45,439 nucleotides of DNA from Verrucomicrobiota bacterium (GTDB lineage: Bacteria > Verrucomicrobiota > Verrucomicrobiia > Limisphaerales > J093). The DNA lies in assembly GCA_029556615.1 (NCBI GenBank), contig JAKQDD010000015.1, positions 1 through 45,439 on the forward strand, given 5' to 3'. Shown one piece after another: positions 17,479-25,855 of this stretch (position 1 is its first letter; the number at the start of each line of letters is the position of its first letter). The position numbers and the translations under genes are program-made. The notes below the pieces were generated by a model that was not told the DNA's origin, searched no databases, and was given only the letters and a program-made list of their open reading frames with translations.

Positions 17479-18909
17479 ATGCGATTCCCAGGATTGCTCC
17501 TCGCGGCGGCGGTTGGCGCCGGTATTCTGGCCGGCTGCGCCACCCATCGGCCGCCCACGCGGACCGAGATTCGCCGACAGTCCGGCACGCTGACCAACCT
17601 GGTCCTGACGGACGCATGGAAAGCGGCGGTCGTGTCGACCAATGCCATCCAGGACAACTGGTTGGCGACGTTCGGCGACGACCAACTGGCCGCACTGGTC
17701 GCCGAAGCGATGACGAATAGTCCCGACTTGCGCGTCGCCGCTACGCGGGTCGAGCAGGCCTGGCAATGCGTGCGCCTGGCCAATGCCGCCCTGCGTCCCA
17801 CCGTCAGCCTTTTCGGTACCGGGGGCTTCAACATGGGTGGCGGCGATGTCAGCTCCGCCCTGCAAGGCGTATCGCTCGGCGCGTCCTGGGAACCGGACCT
17901 CTGGGGCCGGATGCGCTATGGACGCAACGCCGCGCAGGCGACGCACGCCTCAATGCAGGCGGATTACGAGTTCAGTCGGCAATCCCTGGCCGCCACGATC
18001 GCGAAGAGCTGGTTCACGGCCAGCGAAACCTGGCTGCAGCTCCAGATCGCCGAGGACATGGTCCAGGCGGCACAGCAGTTGGTGACCCTCGCCGCGACGC
18101 GGCATCGCGTCGGTCCTGGCAGTGAGCAGGAGGCCGCGCTGGCGCGCGCCACCTTGGCCGCCAACCAGGACACAGCCCGGCAAGTGCGTTTCGCCCATGA
18201 GCAGACCCTGCGTGCCTTGGAGCTGCTGCTGGGCCGCTATCCTGCAGCGGAACTTCAAGCCCGCCGCGACCTCCCCTCGCTCCCCGGTCCGATTCCCGCC
18301 GGTCTGCCGCTGGAAATGCTCGAACGCCGCCCCGACCTGATCGCCGCCGAGCGCCGGGTCGCTGCCGCCTTTCATCGCGTCGGCGAGGCAAAGGCCGCGC
18401 AGCTGCCACGACTCGTCCTCAACGCCAATGTCGCAGCCATTGACAGCGCAATACTCCAGCTGAAGGAGGATTTTGAGAACCCCACCGGCGGAGCCGGGGC
18501 AAGGCTCATGGCCCCCCTCTATCAGGGCGGCGCGCTCAAGATGCAGGTCGAGATCCGCACACTCGAGCAGCGACAGGCCGTGGCGGAATACGCTCGGATC
18601 GCCTTGCGCGCTCTTGGAGACGTTGAGAACACCCTGGCCGCCGCCCGGACGTTGGGCGAACGACGTCCGTTCCTCGATCAGGCGCTGGCAGAGAACCAGC
18701 GTGCGCTCGATCTGGCACAGACCCGCCACCGCGTCGGCCAGGCGGACTCGCGGTCGGTACAGCAACAACAACTCAGCCTCGATGCCGCCCGGCTCGCGCT
18801 GTTGCGCGTCCAAAGCGAACAGTTGGCCCAGCGAGTGGACCTCCATCTTTCCCTCGGCGGGAGCTTCGCCGCGCCAGCGACACCGCCACCCGGCGCTGGC
18901 ATGAAATAG
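17479..18909 (+). CDS. OprM/NodT-family outer-membrane efflux lipoprotein
   Basis: The 476-residue protein has a lipoprotein signal with lipobox LAGC (Cys20), followed by two repeats of the outer-membrane-factor fold (from about 70 and about 270), each with long helices, for example NSPDLRVAATRVEQAW and ERRPDLIAAERRVAAAFHRV. These are standard landmarks of TolC-like trimeric channels in tripartite pumps. It lies 7 bp after the adaptor gene and completes a channel/adaptor pair. The last residues (FAAPATPPPGAGMK) are low complexity. Confidence 0.9.
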   Translation: MRFPGLLLAAAVGAGILAGCATHRPPTRTEIRRQSGTLTNLVLTDAWKAAVVSTNAIQDNWLATFGDDQLAALVAEAMTNSPDLRVAATRVEQAWQCVRLANAALRPTVSLFGTGGFNMGGGDVSSALQGVSLGASWEPDLWGRMRYGRNAAQATHASMQADYEFSRQSLAATIAKSWFTASETWLQLQIAEDMVQAAQQLVTLAATRHRVGPGSEQEAALARATLAANQDTARQVRFAHEQTLRALELLLGRYPAAELQARRDLPSLPGPIPAGLPLEMLERRPDLIAAERRVAAAFHRVGEAKAAQLPRLVLNANVAAIDSAILQLKEDFENPTGGAGARLMAPLYQGGALKMQVEIRTLEQRQAVAEYARIALRALGDVENTLAAARTLGERRPFLDQALAENQRALDLAQTRHRVGQADSRSVQQQQLSLDAARLALLRVQSEQLAQRVDLHLSLGGSFAAPATPPPGAGMK

Positions 18910-19018
18910 ACTCGACAACCGGAAGTCATGATTTGCTGCCGCCGCGCCCCTGAAATGACTGGAGTCGATGACGGCAGGACCTGGAAACCGTAAACCACCC
19001 CCACAGACACGCAGCACT

Positions 19019-19636
19019 ATGAAGAAGAACGCCCTGCTCCTCATCGGCCTTATGACCCTGCTAACTGCCGCCCCGCAGGCCAGCCAGGAACAACTCGCCA
19101 AGAGCATCCAGGACGCCCGCTCGGAAACGAGCCGGACGGACGCCCAACTCAAGGCCACGCTCGAAGCCATCAACGCGCTCACACGACAAACCCAAGGCGA
19201 CCTCCGTCCCGCCTACAGCACCTACTGCTCGGAGGTGTCCCGGACCGAGGCGGCCGCCGGGTGGACCAAGACGCGGGTCGAGTGGATGGCCGGTGACGGC
19301 AGAAAGTACTTCCGGGATTGGCAGAACACCGTGAATAGCATCGGCAACCCGTCCTTGCGGAAGAAGTCACAGAAACGGCTCGACGCCGTCCAGGCGTCGT
19401 ACAACAAGGTGGAGGCGTCGCTCCGGTCGGCCGGCGACAAGTTCGCGCCCCTCCTCTCCGACCTCGGTGATATCCGGAAGGCCTTGGCTTCGGATGTGAC
19501 ACCGGGTGGTGTCAAGGCGATCAAGAGCACGGTCCGAAGCGCCAATTGGAATCATCAATTCGTCGACAAAGCCGTCAAGTCCGCCCTCAAGGAAATGGAG
19601 AAGATGGAGACCGCGTTGTCCTCGGAAGTCCGGTGA
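19019..19636 (+). CDS. DUF2959-family periplasmic protein
   Basis: The 205-residue protein has a signal peptide (MKKNALLLIGLMTLLTAAPQA) and a helical, charged body with coiled-coil character (EEQLAKSIQDARSETSRTDAQ-like start; SLRKKSQKRLDAVQASYNKV in the middle). This matches DUF2959, whose function is unknown and which tends to appear with envelope-stress genes. The next gene encodes a SYLF-domain protein. The start ATG at 19019 gives the signal peptide directly; a start upstream would not. Confidence 0.75.
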   Translation: MKKNALLLIGLMTLLTAAPQASQEQLAKSIQDARSETSRTDAQLKATLEAINALTRQTQGDLRPAYSTYCSEVSRTEAAAGWTKTRVEWMAGDGRKYFRDWQNTVNSIGNPSLRKKSQKRLDAVQASYNKVEASLRSAGDKFAPLLSDLGDIRKALASDVTPGGVKAIKSTVRSANWNHQFVDKAVKSALKEMEKMETALSSEVR

Positions 19637-19687
19637 ACTGGGGTGCTGCTCCGGAGTGGAGAAGCACGCAGAAAACACCCAGCCCGT

Positions 19688-20392
19688 ATGAAACCCACTA
19701 CGCTGAGGGCGGGTCGCTTGGGGTTGACGCTGTTGGGTTGTGTTGCCCTATGGCTGCCGGCCGCCGCCCGCGCCGGTCTCTTCGGCCCCAAGGGCGACAC
19801 CCCCGAGGAGAAGCGGCGGGTTGTCCAGCAGCAGCGCGAGGAGATGCTGGCCGAGCTCCAGAAGACGAAGCCGGGACTGAGGGACCGCCTGCAGAAGGCG
19901 GCCGGCTACGCCACCTTCAAGCAGACGGACATGAATCTGTTCTTGCTCGCCTCGGGTCGGGGTTACGGCGTGCTCCGGGACAACGCGAGCGGCAAGGACA
20001 CGTACATGGGGGTCGCCTCGCTGGGGGGCGGTGTGGGTTTGGGGGTCAAGGACCTCCGTGTGATCTTCATCTTCAACGACGCCAAGGTGATGCGGCAGTT
20101 TGTCGAGCAGGGGTGGCAGTTCGGCGGCAAAGGGGACGCCTCTGCCAAGTACAAGGACACGGGTGTGTCCGTCGAAGGAGGCGCCAAGGCCAACGTGGAC
20201 TTCAAGGAGGGCACGGTTGTGGTCGGGGCCACGAGCGATGCCCGTGCCGGCGGCAAGGCCGGGGACAAGACCTCCGCTGCCGTTGTCACTGCTGGCGGGA
20301 TGGAGGTCTACCAGTTCACCGAGAGCGGACTGTCCCTCCAGGCCACCGTCCAGGGCACCAAGTACTGGAAAGACTCAAAACTCAACGAGTAA
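19688..20392 (+). CDS. SYLF (Ysc84-like) lipid-binding domain protein
   Basis: The 234-residue protein has a signal peptide (about 1-30, LGLTLLGCVALWLPAAARA) and a SYLF domain with GYATFKQTDMNLFLLASGRG and LGGGVGLGVKDLRVIFIFND. SYLF domains bind membrane lipids in eukaryotes and occur as exported proteins in many Gram-negative bacteria. Residues about 175-200 contain a Gly/Ala/Lys-rich insert (GATSDARAGGKAGDKTSAAV). The position between DUF2959 and Spy-like genes supports an envelope role. An earlier ATG at 19643 would spoil the signal peptide. Confidence 0.8.
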   Translation: MKPTTLRAGRLGLTLLGCVALWLPAAARAGLFGPKGDTPEEKRRVVQQQREEMLAELQKTKPGLRDRLQKAAGYATFKQTDMNLFLLASGRGYGVLRDNASGKDTYMGVASLGGGVGLGVKDLRVIFIFNDAKVMRQFVEQGWQFGGKGDASAKYKDTGVSVEGGAKANVDFKEGTVVVGATSDARAGGKAGDKTSAAVVTAGGMEVYQFTESGLSLQATVQGTKYWKDSKLNE

Positions 20393-20447
20393 TCGCGTCC
20401 CAGATCCACGCGCTCCGAACAGAAACCACACACCTGAGACTACACCC

Positions 20448-20969
20448 ATGAACCGCACCCTCTGCTCCCTGCTCGTCGCCACCGCCGTCGCGGCCGGCAC
20501 CGGAATGGCCTTCGCCCAAACCCCGACCGCGACCGCGGAACCGGATGACTTGCGCGCCGTGCTGGAGGTTCTCCGTTCCGACGTCAACGCCTTCAAGATC
20601 CGGACGCTGAACGAGGCCCTGCAGATGACCGGCCCGGAAGCCGAGAAGTTCTGGCCCCTCTATCGCCAGTACGAGCACGCATTGGCCGCCGTGGCCAGCC
20701 AGAAGATCGCCTTGCTCCGTGAGTTCGGCGACCGCTGTGCCAAGGGCACACTCGACAACGTGGCTGCAGAGAGAATGGCCCAGCAATGGCTCAAGAATGT
20801 GCAGGCCCGCCTCGACCTGTGGAAGAAGTACCGGAAGAAGCTGGCCAAGGCGGTTTCGCCCGCCCGCGCCGCGCAGTTCCTCCAGGTCGAGCATCAGATG
20901 GCGCTGTTTATGGACTTGAACATCGCGTCGGAAATGCCGGCGCTCCGCACCGTGATCCAAGCCGACTGA
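20448..20969 (+). CDS. Small exported helical protein, Spy/CpxP-like in layout
   Basis: The 173-residue protein has a clear signal peptide (MNRTLCSLLVATAVAAGTGMAFA) and an all-helical body. Two similar stretches, LTGPEAEKFWPLYRQYEHAL-like (about 63-83) and the later VSPARAAQFLQVEHQM, place an SPxxAxxFLQ motif near the end, reminiscent of the LTxxQ region of periplasmic Spy/CpxP chaperones. I cannot assign it firmly to that family. It sits in a run of exported stress-type proteins, 55 bp after the SYLF gene. Confidence 0.6.
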   Translation: MNRTLCSLLVATAVAAGTGMAFAQTPTATAEPDDLRAVLEVLRSDVNAFKIRTLNEALQMTGPEAEKFWPLYRQYEHALAAVASQKIALLREFGDRCAKGTLDNVAAERMAQQWLKNVQARLDLWKKYRKKLAKAVSPARAAQFLQVEHQMALFMDLNIASEMPALRTVIQAD

Positions 20970-21063
20970 CTCTGAACTTCACTCAACACACGGCGAACAG
21001 ACTCATCCGGCGCTCGCCACCCCAAGCCCAACCGCACCCCCATAGCCGTCTGTGAACCCTCCC

Positions 21064-21744
21064 ATGAAACGTCACCGAATCCTCTCCGCACTGCTCGTCG
21101 GTCATGAGCCCAGGCCGTTCTCTTTCCCCCGTCTTCGCCCCCCTCTCTCGACCGGACGGGGGGAGGGGCGGGAGTCAGGGCCGCTCCGGGGAAGCCCGCG
21201 GGGCGTCGTCAATGGCCTTCTTTGCCTCGCGGTTGTTGCGCTGGTGCTGGCCGGTTGCTCCTCCACGCCGGCCAAGGTGGGCCACGGACCGATCGCCGCG
21301 CGGTCTTTCAGCTTCGTCAGGCCGGTCGCTCCGCCCGCTCCCCAATGGCAGCCTGTCCACACGATGATCCAGGAGGCCGTCACCAAGAACCTGGCCAAGC
21401 GGGGCCTCGCGAAGACGGAGGGCATTGGAGAGGTCACGGTGGGCTACCTGCTCATTGTTGGCAACAACGCCTCGACCGCGCCGGTCACCGACTACTTCGG
21501 TGACCGGGAGGACCTGGAAGGACTCCTCGACAGGTCGCACGCCGCATACACGAAGAGCAAGAACCCGAACTACTTCGAGGCGGGCACGCTGGTCATCGAC
21601 CTCATCGACTCGAAGAGCTTCAAGCTGCTCAAGCGCGGATACACCACGCGCCCCGTGCTCCGCAACGCGTCCGCCAGCGCTCGGGCCACTCACATCCAAG
21701 CGGCGGTGGACGAAGTCCTGCGCGACCTGCGCATTGCCCCATGA
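21064..21744 (+). CDS. DUF4136-like lipoprotein with an expanded signal region
   Basis: The 226-residue protein ends in a DUF4136-like body (FEAGTLVIDLIDSKSFKLLKRG, then an AAVDEVLRDL helix). The lipobox LVLAGC lies about 65 residues from the start, far beyond the usual 15-25. Between the first residues (MKRHRILSALLVG) and the hydrophobic core (VVNGLLCLAVVALVLAGC) is an Arg/Pro/Gly-rich stretch of about 40 residues encoded by a palindromic GC-rich sequence (about 21103-21205). No usual in-frame start codon exists after it, so either the insert is translated or the lipoprotein is no longer exported. GTG 21052 is an alternative start. The stop overlaps the next gene (ATGA). Confidence 0.65.
   Translation: MKRHRILSALLVGHEPRPFSFPRLRPPLSTGRGEGRESGPLRGSPRGVVNGLLCLAVVALVLAGCSSTPAKVGHGPIAARSFSFVRPVAPPAPQWQPVHTMIQEAVTKNLAKRGLAKTEGIGEVTVGYLLIVGNNASTAPVTDYFGDREDLEGLLDRSHAAYTKSKNPNYFEAGTLVIDLIDSKSFKLLKRGYTTRPVLRNASASARATHIQAAVDEVLRDLRIAP
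21103..21205 (+). repeat. Probable palindromic insertion inside the lipoprotein signal-peptide region
   Basis: The segment holds pyrimidine-rich runs (CGCCCCCCTCTCTCGACC) facing purine-rich runs (GGACGGGGGGAGGGGCGGG), giving an imperfect GC hairpin. It separates the start of the lipoprotein gene from the rest of its signal peptide and keeps the frame. I call it an insertion from the protein layout; no second copy is visible in this window. Confidence 0.4.
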
Positions 21745-22820
21745 AGGCCGCGGAACAGCGACTCGGGTGGCTGGCGCTCACTGTGCTGTTGGGAGGCTGC
21801 CTGCTGGTGACGCTGCCGCTTGTTCCCGCGCTGGTCTGGGCGGGAATTCTGAGTTTTTCCATCTGGCCGTTGTATTCACGCCTGCTCAACGGGCTGGGCG
21901 GCCGGCGCGGTCTCGCCGCACTGCTCGTCGTGCTGGGGATCGTTGGGGTCGTCTTCATGCCGTTGCTGCTGGTGGGGGTTACGTTGACGGACAACGTCCG
22001 GGCGCTCAGCGCCGCCACCCAACACTGGCTGGATGTCGGTCCGCCGGCGCCGCCGGCCTGGCTGGAGAAGACGCCGGTCGTCGGTCGTACCGCGGCGGAG
22101 TCGTGGAAGAGCCTGCAGGCGGACAGCGCCCAATGGCTCGAACAGACAAAGCGGCTGGTCGAGCCGGCTGGCGCCTGGTTGCTCAAGGCGGGCTTCCTGC
22201 TGGGCCAAGGGCTGCTGCAGCTCGCCTTAAGCCTCCTCGTCACGTTCTTTCTGCTCCGGAGCGGTCCAACGGTCGCGACCCAACTCAGCGCCGGGGTCGC
22301 GCGCATTGCCGGAGAGCGGGGCGGGCGCCTGCTGGATCTGGCCGGCGAGACGGTGCGCGGCGTGGTGTACGGCATTCTGGGTACGGCTCTGGTGCAGGCC
22401 GTGCTTGCCGGTCTGGGTTTGCTCATCGCGGGCGTGCCCGGGCCCGGTCTGCTGGCGATGATGGTTTTTCCTTTGTCCGTGGTGCCGGCCGGACCGTTCC
22501 TGATCATGCTGGTCGCGGCGCTCTGGCTGCTGCACCAGGGCGCAACGGGCTGGGCTGTGTTCGTCCTGGTCTGGGGCGTCGGCGTCAGCACCGTCGACAA
22601 CTTCGTGCGGCCCTGGCTGATCAGCCAGGGCAGCGACATGCCGTTTGTCCTGATTCTCATCGGGGTGCTCGGTGGAGCGCTGACCTTCGGTCTGATCGGC
22701 GTCTTCATCGGCCCCACCTTGCTGGCCGTCGGGCAGCGGATTGTCGGCGAATGGATCGCCACGGGTCCTTTGACCTCGCGGTCGATGGCCGGCATGCCTC
22801 GATCGGAACCAAGCCCGTAA
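21741..22820 (+). CDS. AI-2E family transporter
   Basis: The 359-residue integral membrane protein has the UPF0118/AI-2E exporter layout: paired N-terminal segments (about 10-55 and 60-85), a soluble helical stretch (about 95-150), and about five C-terminal segments. A typical family stretch is GVPGPGLLAMMVFPLSVVPAGP, followed by DNFVRPWLISQGSDMPFVLI and GLIGVFIGPTLLAV near the end. Members export autoinducer-2 or act as Na+/H+ antiporters under alkaline or salt stress. The start codon overlaps the lipoprotein stop, so the two are co-translated. With no quorum-sensing gene nearby, an ion or stress role fits the context better. Confidence 0.9.
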   Translation: MKAAEQRLGWLALTVLLGGCLLVTLPLVPALVWAGILSFSIWPLYSRLLNGLGGRRGLAALLVVLGIVGVVFMPLLLVGVTLTDNVRALSAATQHWLDVGPPAPPAWLEKTPVVGRTAAESWKSLQADSAQWLEQTKRLVEPAGAWLLKAGFLLGQGLLQLALSLLVTFFLLRSGPTVATQLSAGVARIAGERGGRLLDLAGETVRGVVYGILGTALVQAVLAGLGLLIAGVPGPGLLAMMVFPLSVVPAGPFLIMLVAALWLLHQGATGWAVFVLVWGVGVSTVDNFVRPWLISQGSDMPFVLILIGVLGGALTFGLIGVFIGPTLLAVGQRIVGEWIATGPLTSRSMAGMPRSEPSP

Positions 22821-23206
22821 AGCCGATGCCGCACCGAGCCGGAAGGGCACATCCTGTGAAATCATGAGGGGACGGATGACATGCCAGTGACGAATCGATC
22901 AGGAGCCGAAAGCCCGGCGAGGCGCGCCTCAGACCGATGAAACATGCAGTCCTGAAGAACCGTGGGGGGGGCAGCGGGGCACCCTGCCTCCGCGCCTCGC
23001 TCATCAGAGTCCTCGACGGAGGAAGGGGAGGCCTGGAACAACAGAGACCCAAACTTGACCTAATCGCATCGACTTTCACAAGTCGAGGACTCTAGCCCGA
23101 TGAACCGGGATGCGATCTACCAGGAACTCCAGCGGCGCGATAGCGTGCTGAGCACCTTGGTGAACAGCATCCTCGATCAGTGCCCGCACCACCCCGCCAT
23201 GACCTT
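22821..23206 (+). other. Intergenic region carrying a bipartite repeat
   Basis: This gap between the AI-2E and CaCA genes holds a full dispersed-repeat copy (22914-23095) and, directly after it, a 40-codon open frame (23101-23223). Nothing else is recognised in the first 90 bases. Confidence 0.7.
22914..23095 (+). repeat. Dispersed bipartite repeat, copy 2 (full)
   Basis: The left end is GGCGAGGCGCGCCTC, the inner junction is CGCGCCTCGCTCATCAGAGTCCTCGAC and the right end is AAGTCGAGGACTCTAG, so both inverted-arm pairs are present. Its 5' module interior (ATGAAACATGCAGTCC...) differs from all others here. Its 3' module (CCAAACTTGACCTAATCGCA) matches the copy at 45245. Confidence 0.9.
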
Positions 23207-23223
23207 ATGGAACATCTGCTGAA
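23101..23223 (+). CDS. Possible 40-residue leader or remnant peptide
   Basis: An ATG six bases after the repeat opens a frame reading MNRDAIYQELQRRDSVLSTL and ending in a TGA at 23221-23223. It overlaps the start of the CaCA gene (ATG 23207) by 17 bases. The amphipathic, charged composition looks protein-like, and the overlap would couple translation to the exchanger. It may be a real small gene, the N-terminal remnant of a lost gene, or chance. Confidence 0.35.
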
Positions 23224-24301
23224 AGAACTCCGGCACAACCGGCTGCTCTGGCTGCTGATCTTCGTGCCCGTGGTATTCGCGGCGCAGCAGCTCAAGCCCG
23301 AGGCGCACACCTTGCTCTTCGTGCTGTCGGTCCTGGCCATCGTCCCCCTGGCGGCCCTGCTCAGTCACGCCACCGAATCGGTGGCGGCCAAGACGGGCGA
23401 TTCGGTGGGGGGGCTGCTCAACGCCACGCTGGGGAACCTCACCGAGTTGGTCATCGCCCTCACCGCATTGCGCGCCGGCCAGTACATGCTGGTGAAGGCG
23501 TCCATTGCCGGCGCGATTGTCACCAACAGCTTATTCATGCTGGGCGCATCGTTCCTCCTGGGCGGTCTGAAGCATCACCTGCAGGAATATAACCGCGTCA
23601 GTGCCCGGACGCAGGCGGGACTGCTGTTCTTGGCCACGATCGCGCTGCTGATTCCCTCGGCAGTCTCCCAGGCCGATTCCTCGGCGGGCGCGGGATTCAC
23701 CCAGAAGCTGAGCGTGGGTCTGGCGGTGCTGCTGATCGTCGCGTACGGACTGGGCATGCTGTTTTCACTCCGCACCCACCGCGAGCTGTTCGCCAGTGCG
23801 GAAGGTGGAGAGGCTGGGGAGACGCCGTGGCCCATGGGTCTGGCTCTGACCCTATTGACCGGCGTCACGGTACTGGTGGCGCTGGTGAGCGAGGTGTTCG
23901 TCGAGTCGGTGCAGAAGGCGGCGGAGGCCTTGGGCATGACCCCGGCCTTCGTGGGCTTCATCGTCGTGTCGCTTGTGGGGGGGGCGGCGGAAATGGCATC
24001 AGCCTTTGCCGGGGCTCGCAAGAACCGGCTCGACCTGAGCGTGGGCATCGCCCTGGGCAGCGCGTCCCAAATCGCGCTCTTTGTCGCACCGGTGCTGGTC
24101 CTGGTCAGCTACGTCATCGGCCCGACGCCGATGGATCTGCAGTTCTGGCCGGGGGCGATCGTCATGATGCTCCTTGCCACGCTCACGGTCTCACTCGTGA
24201 CCAACAGCGGGCGTGCGGCGTGGTTCGTCGGCGTGGTTGTGATGATGGTCTATCTGATCTTCGCCATGACGCTCTATTGGATGCCACCGCGGACACCGTA
24301 G
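23207..24301 (+). CDS. Ca2+/H+ antiporter, CaCA (CAX/ChaA) family
   Basis: The 364-residue membrane protein has two homologous halves of about five segments each. The diagnostic acidic motifs of cation exchangers are present: GNLTELVIALTAL (Glu80) and VGGAAEMASAFAGARKN (Glu262). A short acidic loop between the halves (ASAEGGEAGE, about 205-214) matches the family layout. It probably exports Ca2+ (or Na+/K+ in ChaA-like members) in exchange for H+. The start at ATG 23207 removes a Pro-rich, non-membrane extension that would come from GTG 23180. Confidence 0.9.
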   Translation: MEHLLKELRHNRLLWLLIFVPVVFAAQQLKPEAHTLLFVLSVLAIVPLAALLSHATESVAAKTGDSVGGLLNATLGNLTELVIALTALRAGQYMLVKASIAGAIVTNSLFMLGASFLLGGLKHHLQEYNRVSARTQAGLLFLATIALLIPSAVSQADSSAGAGFTQKLSVGLAVLLIVAYGLGMLFSLRTHRELFASAEGGEAGETPWPMGLALTLLTGVTVLVALVSEVFVESVQKAAEALGMTPAFVGFIVVSLVGGAAEMASAFAGARKNRLDLSVGIALGSASQIALFVAPVLVLVSYVIGPTPMDLQFWPGAIVMMLLATLTVSLVTNSGRAAWFVGVVVMMVYLIFAMTLYWMPPRTP

Positions 24302-24347
24302 TGCCGCCTGATGTGTTGGGACCTGGACAATCCGCCTCTGGAAACGT

Positions 24348-25010
24348 ATGCGTGACGATCCGATCAAGTCCTCGAAACGCGTGCTGGAACCGAGTGAGCG
24401 CATTGCCGAAGTGCTGTTCGGGCTCATCATGGTTCTCACGTTCACCGGCTCGCTCAGCGTCGCGGAGGCAGGCCGCGACGATGTCCGGACCATGCTGATT
24501 GGCGCACTGGGATGCAATCTGGCCTGGGGGATCATCGACGGGGTGCTGTATCTGATGGGGTGTCTTGCCGAGAAGGGGCGGGATCTGAAGACGCTTCGTG
24601 CCGTTCGTGACGCCGGCGATCTCGATCAGGCCCAGCGGCTGGTTGCGAGCGCGCTCCCTGCAGTGATCGCCCGGGTGATTCAGCCGGCGGAATTGAAAAC
24701 CCTCGGCCAGCGGCTCCGGCAATTGCCGGAGCCGCCCGGGACAAGCCGGTTGAGCGCCACGGACTGGCGCGGTGCGGCCGGCGTGTTCCTGCTCGTGTTT
24801 CTGTCGACGTTGCCGGTGGCCTTGCCCTTTGTGCTTCTGCAGAACGCGGCCCTGGCGATGCGCATTTCCAACGCCATCGCCATGGTGATGCTGTTTCTCG
24901 CCGGGGTGGCCTACGGGCGATGCATTGGCCGTTCCCCTTGGCTTGTCGGCGTCGCCATGGTCGTGCTCGGCGGCATCCTCGTCGCCCTGACCATCGCCCT
25001 TGGAGGTTGA
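24348..25010 (+). CDS. VIT1/CCC1-family metal transporter
   Basis: The 220-residue protein has five likely membrane segments. The family signature is the first pair: ERIAEVLFGLIMVLTFTGSL and IGALGCNLAWGIIDGVLYLM. Three more segments follow after a polar loop (about 75-140, with SALPAVIARVI and LGQRLRQLPEPP). VIT1/CCC1 proteins move Fe2+ or Mn2+ out of the cytosol by proton exchange. It lies 46 bp after the CaCA gene and 4 bp before the barrel gene, so it is likely in the same operon. Confidence 0.85.
   Translation: MRDDPIKSSKRVLEPSERIAEVLFGLIMVLTFTGSLSVAEAGRDDVRTMLIGALGCNLAWGIIDGVLYLMGCLAEKGRDLKTLRAVRDAGDLDQAQRLVASALPAVIARVIQPAELKTLGQRLRQLPEPPGTSRLSATDWRGAAGVFLLVFLSTLPVALPFVLLQNAALAMRISNAIAMVMLFLAGVAYGRCIGRSPWLVGVAMVVLGGILVALTIALGG
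25002..25006 (+). promoter_or_regulatory. Strong Shine-Dalgarno deciding the barrel start
   Basis: GGAGG lies 8 bases before ATG 25015 and inside the end of the VIT gene. It is one of the few clear ribosome-binding sites in the window and supports this start over the in-frame upstream codon at 25000. Confidence 0.7.
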
Positions 25011-25014
25011 TCCC

Positions 25015-25650
25015 ATGCCCAAGATTCTGTTCCTCCTGGCGGGCGTGTCGCTCGGGGCGGCGTTTGCCCAGGCGCAGACGACGGTGACCAACGAGCCCGG
25101 CGGAGGAAGCGACTGGTCCTTCTCGGTCTCGGCCTACAGCTATTTCGTTCCCGCGGAGCGGGAGTATGTTCAGCCCACGTTCAGCGCCGATCGGGGGTGG
25201 CTGCACCTGGAAGCACGCTACAACTATGAAGATCTTGAAACCGGCTCGGCGTGGGTGGGATACAACCTCGGCGGGGGCGAGACGCTGGAGTGGGAGTTGA
25301 CACCCATGCTGGGCGGCGTGTTCGGCAACACGACGGGCATCGCCCCGGGGTGCAAGGGCTCGTTGAGTTGGCGGAAACTTGAGCTCTACAGTGAAGGTCA
25401 GTATGTGTTCGACACGGACGATTCATCCGGGAGCTTCTTTTACAACTGGTCCGAACTGACCATGGCGCCGACGGACTGGTTTCGGTTCGGGCTGGTGACA
25501 CAACGCACGCGGTTGTACGACGCGGATCGCGACATTCAGCGCGGGCTGATGGTGGGATTCACGTTCAAGCAGCTGGACGTCGCCGGTTACGTCTTCGATC
25601 CGGACGAGAGCAGGCCGACGGTGGTGATCGGACTTCGCGTGGACTTCTGA
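25015..25650 (+). CDS. Small outer-membrane beta-barrel protein
   Basis: The 211-residue protein has a signal peptide (MPKILFLLAGVSLGAAFAQA) and an alternating hydrophobic/polar, aromatic-rich sequence (WSFSVSAYSYFVPAE, LELYSEGQYVFDTD) ending VVIGLRVDF with a terminal Phe, the usual outer-membrane barrel signature. No porin or enzyme family is recognised. Coupling to the metal-transporter gene suggests it serves the same ion-stress unit. Confidence 0.7.
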   Translation: MPKILFLLAGVSLGAAFAQAQTTVTNEPGGGSDWSFSVSAYSYFVPAEREYVQPTFSADRGWLHLEARYNYEDLETGSAWVGYNLGGGETLEWELTPMLGGVFGNTTGIAPGCKGSLSWRKLELYSEGQYVFDTDDSSGSFFYNWSELTMAPTDWFRFGLVTQRTRLYDADRDIQRGLMVGFTFKQLDVAGYVFDPDESRPTVVIGLRVDF

Positions 25651-25684
25651 GCAGGGCAACGCCGTGCAGAGCGCTCCGCCCTGC
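25651..25684 (+). terminator. Weak hairpin after the barrel gene
   Basis: GCAGGGC (25651-25657) directly after the stop can pair with GCCCTGC (25678-25684), with a 20-nt loop and no U-run. It sits between convergent units, where a terminator is expected. Confidence 0.35.
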
Positions 25685-25855
25685 GTCGCACCATGAAGAG
25701 GCGCAGCCGGTAATGACCTCTCCTGAGCCTCGCGCCGGCCTCGCAGGTATCGAGCAAAGATCACGATCACGGTCTTCATTTCTGAACCTGCCGAAGAGCC
25801 ATCCGAGGAATCCGCACCGCCATGGCAGATGCCCCTTCCCGCGGCTTCGTCGATC

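Noticed and set aside
21741..22820. Quorum-sensing export locus
   Set aside because: The AI-2E family name does not establish function; there is no LuxS, LsrB or similar gene nearby and the context is ion and envelope stress.
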